64,000 bases of DNA, taken from Sipunculus nudus (lineage: Eukaryota; Annelida; Sipuncula; Golfingiida; Sipunculidae). The DNA lies in contig CM049321.1 in the NCBI GenBank assembly GCA_026874595.1, positions 8,430,979 to 8,494,978 on the forward strand, in the 5' to 3' direction. Under the pieces are notes generated by a model. The model was given only the letters and a program-made list of their open reading frames with translations. It was not told where the DNA came from and did not search any database. Position 1 is the stretch's first letter. Each line of letters starts with the position of its first letter. Shown one piece after another: positions 1 to 10,990 of this stretch. Both the position numbers and the translations under genes were made by a program.

Positions 1-84
1 CAGGATGCCTGTCCCGTGTTTGTTTATTGGCATCTGGTTGGCTGCTTGTCACATCATACGCACGTTTTGTTCAGCGGACAACGA

Positions 85-99
85 ACCGCCATCTGGTGT
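85..99 (-). promoter_or_regulatory. CTCF-like motif
   Basis: Read on the minus strand, ACACCAGATGGCGGT matches 14 of 15 positions of the bilaterian CTCF consensus CCASYAGRKGGCRSY. This is a motif match only; chance matches of this quality are possible in 64 kb, and nothing nearby shows a function. Confidence 0.3.
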
Positions 100-401
100 C
101 TAAATATATCATAAACGGTCAAAGCTGGTAGCGTGAAAATCAGTTGCTTCTTTAGAAGCGTAAGTTTCCGCTGCCTCGGGAGCGTAGCACACCTAATCCC
201 CAAAGCTGCAGATTATTAACACACAGCAGACAGAAAGATCCAAAACATGATAGTTGCCTTGGACTCAATGCATGCATGACTCAGAAAATCTCCAGGATTT
301 ACTATTAATATATGAAGCATTTCTTAAATATTATATCTATCGTAAAGCAATTAGTTAATAATATGAATCAGCATTATCCAAAATATAGAATAAGTACTCA
401 G

Positions 402-432
<31 letters not shown>

Positions 433-800
433 GGACGGGCATTGGGAACGTTATAGGGATATGTTTTCAAGGATCATGCGTATGAAGAGATGTTATCCGC
501 TCATAAATCAGCTATTTTCACACGTGCCACTACAGTGGCTATAATAGCATCGATCTCGCACCGATCTTTCAAGTTTGACCAGAATGGCATTTAACCAAGG
601 ACAGTTCACGTGACCACGCCGTCTCGCGGTAATCTGTCTCCCTTTGCATTTGGTCTCAGCAAATAAATCTTCTATAGTAAATGTGAAGAAAGTTGCACAG
701 TATTCTAATTGGCCAGGCAACGCAGGTCCGGCCACTGAACTTGTTCCAGCGAGAAAAATCTACGTTGCAATACTATTCAAAACCAATTCAATTGACCGGG
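100..800. other. No gene recognised
   Basis: AT-rich non-coding DNA. It contains a perfect (GA)n microsatellite at about 401-429. The short open frames here have no recognisable domain and no splice or start context. Confidence 0.6.
401..429. repeat. (GA)n microsatellite
   Basis: Uninterrupted GA dinucleotide run of about 14 units. Confidence 0.9.
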
Positions 801-955
801 GCCTGTAGAGTCAAGTGGTGATCAGCTGGTTACCCGGGTTCGATTCCCGGTGTGGCTATAAGAGTGGCCTGTGGTGGTCCCCTCCAAGGTCAATGGTATT
901 CCCCGGGTCCTCCGCTTTCCTCAACAGTGTCTTGCATTAGTTGTTACAACTAATT
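800..955 (+). repeat. tRNA-derived SINE-like repeat
   Basis: Contains a good RNA polymerase III B box (GGTTCGATTCCC at about 839-850) preceded by a tRNA-like GTGGTgAtcagcTGGTTA stretch and followed by a non-tRNA body. The arrangement is typical of tRNA-derived SINEs. There is no complete cloverleaf, so it is not a functional tRNA gene. No second copy is obvious in this window. Confidence 0.4.
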
Positions 956-959
956 TTAA

Positions 960-1795
960 CTATTTATAAATACATTAAGTATAATTTCAGATAACCGTCT
1001 TTATGGTTCCAGTAAATAGAAAAACAAGAAAAAAAAGGAAAAAATAATTGGTCAGTACTTTTATCACATGAAATTTAGCTTTCTTGGGAGAACAGGATAT
1101 ATGTAATTTTGAATAATATTGTTATATCGGAATATGTGACCATGACAATATCATAGTTCCTGATGAAGCTCACCGGTGGCTCTTTGGATGTGAAAAAAAT
1201 CTCCCCCCCCCCTTCACTTTTGCTACCTGACGGCAACGACAGACATAAAGTTCACCCAACAGCTTTGGAACCATCCATTACTTGTATCGGGATCGTCTCA
1301 ATGAAATGTAGACTTTTTGAACGCTAAATGAAATCATAAGCAGATCACATCACATGGTTTAGCACAGGAAATTACATTCTGTGTCATGTGATCAACATCA
1401 GCAAAATAAACATTAACACTTTCAAAAGTTAGTATCAGAAATTCTCAATATAAATATCAAAGAGCCCTGCGACGTAATGTTTTAAATAATTAAATTTCCC
1501 ATGTTTTTGTATTTGTTGGTTAGTGAATTAGCCTGTTAGCAAAATTACTATAAAATTATGAAGTGTCCTGCCTTTTGGGGATTTTTTTTTTGTGTGTGGA
1601 GGGAAAAGGTGGTACACATGCTTTTAATCGTGAATTTAACCAGGACACCATGATAAACTGTTTTAAGCAAAACTCACTGAAAGTCATATAAGCTATAATG
1701 ATAACACTGTGTGTGTCATACGTCTTTCCGTCCGTTACATGAGCACAAGACGGAACTGCTGGACTTAGAAACGTGTAACTGAACACCCAGGGATT
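960..1795. other. No gene recognised
   Basis: AT-rich sequence with short homopolymer runs (A run near 1023, C run near 1201). No coding signal. Confidence 0.6.
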
Positions 1796-1799
1796 TTAA

Positions 1800-2295
1800 A
1801 AAAATCTCCTTGTAAACCTGAAATTAGGTCACTGTGACCTATATCCTCTGAGATATGAGGCCCGAAAGTACCCCAAAGAATAATTAAAATTTTGACACGA
1901 AAGCTCCAGTATCTGAATAACTAATGAATTGATTAGAATGATCCTTTCCGTACATGTTGATCATAGAGTGTTTCATCCGTTCCCGAAGACTGGTTGCGCC
2001 ACCTGTATTTTTCTATTTTTAAGCATTTTTTTCTTTCTCCATTTTGAGACTTTCAAGTGAAGCAGTAAGGCCAAAACTGTAGGGCTAAACCGTAACCATT
2101 ATACCTAGAAACTTCTTACTGTACATTCAGGGAGATTCTTAGGGATTTTCCTTATAAACCTGAAATTGGGTCATACTGACCTATATTTTGTAAACTACGG
2201 GCCGAAAACATGATTTTGAGCCTCCAGGGAGGTCCTGGGCAAATCTCATTGGAAACCTAAAATTAGGTCATGGGGACCTATAGAACTTTGAACTT
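1800..2295. repeat. Degenerate triplicated block with AGGTCA palindromes
   Basis: Three diverged copies of a block reading roughly aaacctgaaattaGGTCAnnnTGACCTata occur near 1813, 2155 and 2252. Copies 1 and 2 also share a downstream ggcccgaaa/gggccgaaa segment. The copies look like an old local duplication. Each carries an inverted repeat of AGGTCA half-sites with a 3-bp spacer, the geometry of an estrogen-response-element-type nuclear receptor site. Confidence 0.6.
1826..1840. promoter_or_regulatory. Perfect ERE-type palindrome (IR3)
   Basis: AGGTCACTGTGACCT is a perfect inverted repeat of AGGTCA with a 3-bp spacer. Related imperfect sites are GGGTCATACTGACCT at 2168-2182 and AGGTCATGGGGACCT at 2265-2279. 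The sequence match is clear; activity is unknown, and the site lies inside a repeat with no gene nearby. Confidence 0.4.
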
Positions 2296-2299
2296 TATC

Positions 2300-3105
2300 A
2301 CTTCATACCTACAAACATATTCTTCGTCACATTTTGGGAACATCTGTGTTTAAATTAAAAAAGATCCTGCATTGCACATACAGAAAAAAGTTGACATAAC
2401 AAAACTATGTATAAATCTTCATGATCTCTCAGATAAAGTGGAAAAAATATGTTTTGTCCGGAATACTTAATAATCTTAAAAAAAAACCGGTTTGCCAAAA
2501 AAAAAATAATTTATTTTTATTCAATATGACACAAATGCCAATGCTGCAGTTCAAGATAGAACGCCAGATTGGTGCACCTGCTTATGGAACATGTATCTTT
2601 TTTAGATAACTACTCTGCCTAGTATCATCTTACTTTCTTTTCATGAATATTTTTTTCTCTGCATAAACAACCTAGTTTCAAATTCAGTTGAGCGTCATGG
2701 CCCATGGGTCACTAGTTATCATGTTCAAATGATTCTGTACCCTTAATAGACATCGTAACCGAGACTGTCGTCGTAGTATTGTTGAAAATTTCAAGTGTAA
2801 ATATTTCTAAGTAAAGCTAAAGAAGATGAAGACGGCTCCCGAGTTGTACTTTTGACACGGTCAAAACCCAGCAAGCTCCCTCAGCAAGTGAAAGTGAATA
2901 GTTGAGAGGTTTTGGGGGTTATTGTGGCAAATTTCGAGGAGAAATTTTAGAAATATATAGAGTTGAGATAGCCCAAGCTAAAATTATCTAGATGTCACGC
3001 CAAGCCCAGGCAAGTAGTATTCAAGAAACACTATCCAACATACATTCTGCCTAAGAAGCGGGGACAAGATGAGAGTTAAGACGAGCCAGAACAGCAACAG
3101 CACCC
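2300..3105. other. No gene recognised
   Basis: AT-rich with A-runs; short frames only. No domain recognised on either strand. Confidence 0.6.
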
Positions 3106-3107
3106 AG

Positions 3108-3560
3108 TCTGTTCTTATATGGTGGTCTGTTGACCTTAAAAATTGGCTGAGGTACGCAAGCTTTCTAACTGCTTGCTTGTTTCTTTGAATTCTCAGTAAT
3201 GCCATAATTAACCATCCTAAATTTCAATCGTGACTATCACTACCTATACAGAGCTTGATTTAAAGTCTTTTCTTATACGGTGGTCTGGTGATCTAAAAAT
3301 TCGGCGGAGGTGAGTATGCTTTCTCTCACTGCTTTCTTGTTTTTTTTTTTTAAATCCCCGGAGTGCCATAATTAACTATGAAAAATATCACCGTGACTGT
3401 CACTTCCTATACAGAGCTTGATTTAAAAATCTTTTCTTGTGTGGTATTCTGGCGATCTAAAAATGGGCGGAGGTATGCTTTCTCTCACTGCTTTCTTTAA
3501 AAAAAAATCCCCGTAATGTCAAACGTCACCATGACTGTTCGTAGCCATACAGAGCTAACG
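3108..3560. repeat. Three-copy diverged tandem repeat (~162 bp)
   Basis: Units begin near 3113, 3273 and 3436 with CTTATAYGGTGGTCTG or a variant, then a gatctaaaaat-ggcggagg segment, a ctttctctcactgctttctt segment, and an AATTAAC/cagagcttgattta segment. Spacing is 160-163 bp. The GGCGGAGGTATGC core within units 2 and 3 resembles the tail of a dispersed repeat seen elsewhere in the window. Confidence 0.75.
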
Positions 3561-3564
3561 GCAC

Positions 3565-4090
3565 CTCTGCACCTCAGGTTCCGTCAATGCATAATGGATT
3601 TACGACAACTTTCCTAAAGTACAGAAGTCGTGCTGTGTTTCCTGAACTGAAAACACCATAAAAAAACTGATGAAAAGAACATGAAAGGATGTTAGTCTGT
3701 ATCTCTTGCTGAGATAAATAAAATGCTGGGGTTAGCGTGTCTAGCATGTTTGACGGTAGTCTAGCATACTTCAACAAGTCGCCTGGGGTCACGTGATTAT
3801 AATAGGCCGGGATATATCAAAGCATCTTTGTTCTTTTTGTTGCCATGGAGACAAATAGCTGCCGATGAGGTTCTGATATAGTCTTCATGTCCCATTAATG
3901 TTTTCAAAAAAAGGTCTGACCGACCTGTATAGCGCTAATTTTTATTTAAGTCAGTTCTTAAAATATTCTACCACTATACTGACTCTCAATCTCCTCTGCA
4001 AATTTACAAAGTGCGCCTTTAACTGAACAGGTAAAAAATTGTTATTTTAAATACCTTTATGTGGATGTGATCCAGGTGATGTGTACTGCT
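3565..4090. other. No gene recognised
   Basis: Unique-looking sequence; open frames up to about 70 codons lack any recognisable domain. Confidence 0.5.
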
Positions 4091-4091
4091 T

Positions 4092-4096
<5 letters not shown>

Positions 4097-4152
<56 letters not shown>
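4097..4152. repeat. (TA)n microsatellite
   Basis: Uninterrupted TA run of about 28 units. Confidence 0.95.
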
Positions 4153-4156
<4 letters not shown>

Positions 4157-6345
4157 AGACCAAACTGTCTCGCTAGTGAAGTTATCTTTACTAGCGAAAC
4201 GGGTAAAACACCTGACATGCGCGCCACCCAAATTGGTTGGAAATCGGGAGCGGCTCGATATTTCCTTGAATAAAATGTTTACGTAACAACACAAAAAAAA
4301 TAATATAAAGACTAAAAGTCCTAGTCATCATATATCATTTGTTATAAATATTGTTAAAAAATACATCATAATATAAATTACTGTTAAAGTGCAATTTTTT
4401 TAGGACATTCATGAACACAAATGCGTTAGGTCCAATATAGGCCTATAGTTAATCGTCTTTCCCAATTAGGTCAATCGTGTATTAAACAATCAACCAATGG
4501 TTTAATCATATTATATAACCGTTTATAACAAAACAAAGGCATGCTTAGCATCGATTTGCCTTGATATAGGAATTCATCATTAGGGCCACGAGTTTTTCAT
4601 AAGACTTCTGGTGGCTCTGAGTATACAAAACTTTGAAATATTGGGGTTAACGTGGGTAAAATATATCATTGGTTGATGGAGGATTTTTTTTTTGAAAATG
4701 TGGGCTAAACACGCTGGCCCAGTGTGCCGGAAATAGTATATAGTATATTTAAGTAGACTTTATGTATATCTCCGGGATACAGAAGTTTAGGGAAGAAAAA
4801 AAGGGGAACACGGAAAATCCAGCTGTATTACGCGTATATTATTCCGTGACCTAGATTTCTGATGTTGAAAATGGGCGACAGTGCCCCCTCTAAATCGGCC
4901 AATATTAACACGGTCACGTCAACCTGTTTATGTGCCATAGCCAAAGTGTCCAATTTTTACAGGACGGTTCAGTAGTTGAGTCAAATATATAAACAATTAA
5001 ATTATATAAGAGAAGCTATACCACTATATCTCATGTCAATCAAGAATGAACTTTGTCACATGATCCTATGACCTCTGACCTGAAAAAAATTGTTGAAGTG
5101 ATCGAAATGATTACCAAAGTTGTTCACTGGACTGACATTTTAAAGTTTTTATAATTTTAATTGTATATCAAAGAAGTCCTTGGTCAATACCTCTTACTTT
5201 TAAGACAGACAATTTTTACGTTTTCTTTTCTCATTACATTGCGCAAGCAAGTTAAACAATTATAAGGATCACGAACCCAATAATTTTAATGATAAAAATT
5301 AGTGTATTAAGTGTAATAAAGTGGTGAACTTACAGTTATCTGTTCTGGAAGAATACAAAAGCCATCCTGGATGTGATGCCCCTGTTTCATTCCTTTATCA
5401 TTTCGTTTGTAATCCTTTTCAAAAGTTGTCGCAGGAAAGACTCCATACACAACGGCGGAGATGGATTCTACTCCATTTAACATGCAAACACACACTGTAT
5501 TAGCACTACGGATGTACACACACCGTCAATATGTGTGGTTCTTTGATGCAATTCCTTGAGTGTATAACATAATCTATATGGACGCTGATGAAACTATACA
5601 CAGGAATTCGCGTCTCATATAGCTTTAGAACATTTATTGTAAAAGTAACAATGAAGCCAGAGAGAGTGCATGGACCTGTTTGTAACATACAAAATATAAC
5701 ATCTGTGTGACCGGATTCAATTTAATCAGAATATTGAGCCTACAAGTCATAACATGTCACCAAGCCGCTTATTCTCCCAGCATGGTGCAGACAGAATGTA
5801 CCCTGGCTTTATTAATACCGCCATTAATAAATAAGCTAAGCCAAGCAACAAGGCGTAAATTCTCGACTCAGTGGCTATTCATATTTGACCTACAGGTCCT
5901 AGTCTTGAGCCATGGTGGCAGTCATACCGAAAAACGCACTGCAGTGGCTGCTTGTGTTACGATATCGATGCACACCGCAGGTTAAGTGCATATCGGGCTA
6001 CGGGTGATGAATTCACACAATAGATATCCGTCAGCCTACAATGCAAAGAGTAACTTTCTCCCTATGTCAACCGGCGTCTTTGCTTGAGACTCGCACGACT
6101 TAACTGTCAATCAGATAAACCATGAGACACGTGGTTTTTAAAATTCTACCACCAGGCAGGGAGATTTTCCTTTATGCTGTTTAGTAACGAACAAGTGATG
6201 ACACAGGGTCAGTGTTGTAAGATAGTTAACAGACGGTTTTAACGGTATGTCCGGTTTATTCTAAGTGATAGGATACGTGAAAGTGGTAAGGTGTTTTCAA
6301 AATGAAAAAAATATTTGTTTTCGCAGTTTTCGAAATGGCTCGTGT
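4153..6345. other. No gene recognised
   Basis: AT-rich, apparently unique. Short frames on both strands near 5300-5990 show no conserved domain or convincing splice context. Confidence 0.55.
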
Positions 6346-6349
6346 TAAC

Positions 6350-6381
6350 ACTCTGACGTCTCGGGTGACTTACGTCAGAGT
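6350..6381. promoter_or_regulatory. Inverted pair of TGACGT (CRE-type) half sites
   Basis: ACTCTGACGT and its exact reverse complement ACGTCAGAGT flank a 12-base spacer, forming a 10-bp-arm palindrome with two bZIP/CRE-type half sites. It lies just upstream of a long (TA)n tract. Function is inferred from the motif only. Confidence 0.3.
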
Positions 6382-6402
6382 GTCAGAGGCGCTGCCTCGT
6401 CC

Positions 6403-6461
<59 letters not shown>

Positions 6462-6465
6462 AAAT

Positions 6466-6496
<31 letters not shown>

Positions 6497-6497
6497 T
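6403..6497. repeat. (TA)n followed by (TTTA)n
   Basis: A TA dinucleotide run to about 6458, then a TTTA tetranucleotide run from about 6466 to 6497. Confidence 0.95.
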
Positions 6498-6882
6498 GAG
6501 TGGTAGGAATTTATTTTAAAATCATGATCGATGATTGATAATAAGTAGATTTTTTTTATGTACTGTCTGTATTACCTTGAATTCTGCTGTATACTAGAAC
6601 CTAAAAATGGAGCCAAGTAAATAGAGCGACATGTGCATCGGTATTCATAATGAAACTATTATTCCACCCACACCCAAGGTCGACTTGCTGTCGGACGATT
6701 GTTGGCTGCGCGTGGTTCCGTGTTGATGCTGTTCGTTACTTTGTATACGTATATCTTCTGAGAGGATTAGATTATTTTCATGTCCAAACATAATCGCTTC
6801 TAATGGATTATGCAAAAGTGCAATCGATTTAATAGATTTTAAAAGAAAACGACCAATCATCGATTTGATCGATTAATCGGTA

Positions 6883-6910
6883 CAACACACACACACACAC
6901 ACACACACAT
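6883..6910. repeat. (CA)n microsatellite
   Basis: CA repeat of about 13 units running into a short TA stretch. Confidence 0.9.
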
Positions 6911-7369
6911 ATATCCATGTGTGTGTACATTATCTGGATAAGAGAAAATGCCCTTCCTCGTTAGCTTAAAGGTTCCCTTCCTACCTTTTAAAAAAGAATT
7001 TATGTGATATCTGGCTTTCTGTGTATAACTGGTTGAGGAAAGTTTTTATAACTCTGTTTTGAAGGAAGTATGAAACTGTTTATCAACAACATGTATGTAA
7101 ACACAGCAATGTTGACAATCAGGGAAAAAAGTAACCTAAGGTGGTAAGTTGCATTTTTGAGAGGTAGAAAGGTCACTTGTTGCAAAACACTATTTGTAAA
7201 GCTCTAGCTAATCTGACTTGCTGCCAGCTGCCTTTGTTGAATCTGTTTTGATTATTTTGGTGGGCCACACATAATAAAAACACCACGTTTTCTAGCCTAT
7301 TTTTATGAAAGCTCAAAGGGATAACCTTTAGTTTATAAAGGTCAGATAGGTGATTGGGCCCCTTTAATA

Positions 7370-7495
7370 AAGACTGAATCAAGGGGCAGGGCTTAGCCTT
7401 GTGGTAATTTGGCTGTAAAACGGGTTGGATCCCGCCAGGGCCTGGAAGGCATATCGTGTCCACTGCCTTCAGCGGTCAGTAAGTTATAATTTATT
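7370..7495 (+). repeat. tRNA-like SINE fragment
   Basis: GGCTTAGCCTTGTGGTAATTTGGC resembles a tRNA A-box region, and GGGTTGGATCCCGCC about 30 bases later resembles a B box with one change. A complete tRNA cloverleaf cannot be drawn, so this is probably a decayed SINE head. Confidence 0.35.
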
Positions 7496-7936
7496 TATAT
7501 AATAGCAGGATAAACGCCAATGCAGTTTCATGTTCGACTGCATATACACGATATTGATTCAATTATTTACTGTTGTTCATTGTAAGCACCACATTAATCG
7601 TGGCACACTACATAACTGCTGGTTTATAAAATAAGGTTGAGTTACCAAAGTAGCCTGAACAGTTCGCATTGAGAGTGCAGTTGTCCAGAACTGATTGCTT
7701 ACGGGCCTAGCAACTCCCCCTCTCGACCATCTCGACCCCACCCCCCCAACCCCCACCAACGCCTCGGCCCGTCAGCGTCCAGCCGGACAGTGACACATTC
7801 CGTTCTTCCAGTCGTCATATCTGGCCGGAAGTCTTGTTCCGCCAAATATATATATACCATTGTGCCATTATAAGTCATATATGGATAATGAAATAAGGGG
7901 ACAAGAATTGAATAATAACATGCTATACCTTTACTA

Positions 7937-8095
7937 TTGTTATTTCTTGTTTCCGTCCGTTGTAATTCTTGTATTGGTGTAACCTTATTGGCTCGGATTT
8001 ATATTCCCAGAAATTTGTTATTTCTTGTTTCCGTCCGTTGTAATTCTTGTATTGGTGTAACCTTATTGGCTCGGATTTATATTCCCAGAAATTTG
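7937..8095. repeat. Exact 78-bp tandem duplication
   Basis: Two adjacent copies of a 78-bp unit (7937-8014 and 8015-8092) are identical by eye. The length is a multiple of three, so repeated open frames appear on both strands, but there is no other coding evidence. The identity implies a recent duplication or an assembly duplication. Confidence 0.9.
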
Positions 8096-8099
8096 AAAT

Positions 8100-9280
8100 C
8101 AGCCGGCCAAACGGAATCATTTAAAAATGAGACCTTCATGCAGGGGGGATGGGGTGGGAATGGCGCACACTTAAGATCGGATAAAGGCACATCTGCCAAC
8201 ACGCAGGACAACATGATATGATTCAATATGACACTTTTTTTTTGTTTAGATTTGATATTAAATTTCAATGTCAATTTGTTTTCTTCAACAGGACTTTTCT
8301 AAGTCCCCTTGTTTTTTTTTATCCAAGCACTCTCCCAAATGAATTCTTCAGCTAAAATATATGCATCTCCTTAAATGTTAATTATCTGCCCATTACCTGT
8401 CTCATCCTACTGTAAATATCTGTACATATCGGTCTACTGTAAACTTTCTAATGTGCACAGCTTACAAAAGATTATCAATGAAATGTAAAATAATTAATGG
8501 AAACAGCTGCCACAGAAGGTATAATTGCTCCCAATTGATGTGCCATTGCCCGCACAAAGAAGTTGGCTGAGGTTATGCAACTTTATGATCAACTTTATTA
8601 TTTGTTTTGCTTGTTAATACGTTTTTACACTTGCTCCAAAAACTGATTGAAACTTTGTTACACTGTGAATGGTGGACTAGGTAGCATTTCCTAAAACTTT
8701 TGGTTGGGTTAGTTAGGATCTGGCGAAAAATACAGACAAAGTTGTCCCGTTTGTCTGCTGTTTATTCTTCATAAAATATGCAAAAAAATATTCATCCGCC
8801 TAAAACTTTTAGAAATTATCTCTTGGCCCTTGACCCAAACATGAAATGATATTTAGAATTCGTTAAAAACCTTTGAAATACATTTTTCGATAAACTGACT
8901 GAAAGCGATGGGTTTCTATACCTTCGCTCTCAGCAAGCGAGATAATGATGTCGGTGATGTGATAATGGAACAATAGAATGACCCAACAGGAAAATCATAA
9001 TAATGGAAGTATAATGGGCCCATTTCCATATGTTCTGTATAAATGAAGCAAAGAAATAGCCACTGGTTAAAACCAGGGAAAACGGAGCCATATTGTAAAC
9101 GAAACAGGTTGCATAAAATCAGCAAGTGGTCCGCCATACACATTGCAAAAACTACACTAGAATACCTTTTTGTCGCCATATGAATGAAATTTTAAATGAA
9201 TTTATTAATGAAATTTTGTGGAACACTATACCGGTGGCCAAGGAACAACTGATTAATATTTTCTTGGTTATTCTGATGAA
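8100..9280. other. No gene recognised
   Basis: AT-rich, unique-looking. The open frame on the minus strand near 8916-9179 has no recognisable domain. Confidence 0.55.
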
Positions 9281-9284
9281 TCCC

Positions 9285-9340
9285 GATGTGGATTATGTGT
9301 TGGCGGAGGCATGCGCTGTGTGAGTGCCTTCTTACTTTGG
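9285..9340 (+). repeat. GGCGGAGG-core repeat fragment
   Basis: GGCGGAGGCATGCGCTGTGTGAGTGCCTTCTTA matches the tail core of the dispersed repeat at 10720-10990, and the preceding gatgtgga resembles sequence next to the same core in the inverted copy near 44.5 kb. Probably a truncated copy. Confidence 0.45.
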
Positions 9341-9609
9341 AATAAACGTCTTAACGCAGTCTTTATGTGTCTGGTTTAAGTTATTGTAATGTAATGTATC
9401 TTATTGACCATTTTTAGGTGCTATGTTGCAATATTTCCCTCTGTAGCAAATATTTATGTTTATTGGCTTTCGGTTTTTGCTATAAAATCTAATTTGTCCA
9501 GAAAAAAATGACAAAGCCCCTTTAGAAAAATTGGCACAATATTTTTTTATAAAGGTTAAGGTCTAGGGATTTCAAAAATGTAGGTTGCACACTTTACATG
9601 GAAAAATTA

Positions 9610-9722
9610 CTCGGTGACATATGCCCCGACAGCCTTCCCATTACGCTGGGCCTTCAGCTGATATTCGAACTCACGACCTCTGGCTTTTGACCCCGTGTTC
9701 TACTCCTTGGTCACGGAAACTG
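9610..9722 (-). repeat. tRNA-derived SINE-like repeat
   Basis: On the minus strand an A-box-like tract precedes AGGTCGTGAGTTCGAATA, a recognisable B box. The same B-box segment (GGTCGTGAGTTCAAATATC on the minus strand) recurs at 12130-12150, so two members of one SINE-like family are present. Confidence 0.45.
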
Positions 9723-9810
9723 ACTGTATGGACTGTACTATATTCATACTGTATGGAGTTTTACAAAGCGTCTTTTTAAACGTTCGATAACAAACACTAA
9801 GGCCCCTTTC

Positions 9811-9848
9811 CGGTGGTGGTGGTGGTGGGGGGGGGGGGGGGGGGGGGG
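9811..9848. repeat. (GGT)n and poly(G) tract
   Basis: GGT repeats running into more than 14 consecutive G. Such tracts can form G-quadruplexes and are prone to length errors in sequencing. Confidence 0.9.
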
Positions 9849-9859
9849 TTGGGGTTCAG

Positions 9860-10715
9860 TATAAATCATTTGTCCTCCTGGGTTGGACTCTTTGTTTTTC
9901 CTAAATCCTTGATTTATAATTGGATTGTTTAGTGCATGGAGAAGGCCTGCGCTCTTCCGAATGTCAGCCTAGTGACGTATGGCATGAATAGGAAATCTAG
10001 GTTGTTAAAACAGCCCCGGCCCCGAAAGTACATAACGACGAGACAATTGAAAATTTGAAGGTTATAACTGAATGTAAATGATTAATTTCTGACCGGCTTT
10101 GTTATATGAAATGAAAAGGATTACTAATAAAGATAATTATCTATGACATCATGTGAATTTTAGTATTTATTTTAAATGCAAAGCAAATAAGAGATGAAAG
10201 TGGACAATGAAAAATTAACACACGTAACGTACTTTGTATACTTTCTGGATGGAACATTAAAAGAGCGGTTTATTATTACAGCATCTCTTGATTGAAGGTT
10301 AATTCAGCTAAATGACGCTGTGTTTGCAACATTTCAATTCTGTTAATTATTTGATTACTTGCTCTGTTCTAAATCGGGTGTATATATGCAAAACGTACAA
10401 TGAGTGCCGCATTAAAAGATCATTAATTGGATGGAGATGAAACATTGGAAGGCTAAGTAAATAATATATACAGTTATAGTTAATAACGACAATGCTCATC
10501 TCGATTGATTAAATCTATAAGACTCATCATTTTAATGAGATGTAATCCACCAGGGTTGCATATGCTTTTTTATATCAGTTCCCGGTTCACCGCACTCCCC
10601 TCATTATAAACGACCAAGAACCAGCGTGGCACATAATAACGTGTACTTAACTAATCCCATAGCCATCGTCACCGGGAGGGTTTCAGTAAACTCAACAATC
10701 GCACACTATTTTTGC
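9860..10715. other. No gene recognised
   Basis: AT-rich DNA. Nothing coding recognised. Confidence 0.6.
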
Positions 10716-10719
10716 AAGA

Positions 10720-10990
10720 AGTCTATGTATTCATTCCCGTGTGTTTGTGTGTGTTCATGTTTGTTTACAACATAAATCACGCAATCACGAATGGAATCCC
10801 TTAAATTTTTCAGGGCACCTCGGGAATGGGCAATTGTAGAACTAATTAGATTTTGGTGTGGTCAAGCTCATTATCAGGACCCAAGAAGGACTTCCAGGAA
10901 TATTAAGACGGGCTGCTGAGTACCCCACGTTAAGGACCGCGAACATGGCGGAGGCCTGCATTCCTGAGAATGCATATTTCTAGTTCATAG
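10720..10990 (+). repeat. Dispersed repeat with GGCGGAGG tail (copy 1)
   Basis: Shares an ordered series of segments with 35023-35250 and, inverted, with 44540-44880: CATTCCCGTGTGTTTGTG near the start, CATAAATCAC, GGGCACCTCGGGAATGGGC, TTAGATTTTGGTGT, then AGGACTTCCAGGAATATTAA, and a GGCGGAGGCCTGC core at about 10948-10960. It is non-coding, and its mode of mobility cannot be told from the sequence. Confidence 0.65.

Noticed and set aside
4019-4294. Open frame with a long Tyr-Ile repeat
   Set aside because: It is the translation of the (TA)n microsatellite; similar Tyr-Ile frames at 13894-14082 and 29341-29571 have the same cause.
7937-8120. Repeat protein encoded by the 78-bp duplication
   Set aside because: Only two units, open frames on both strands by virtue of unit length, and no flanking coding sequence.
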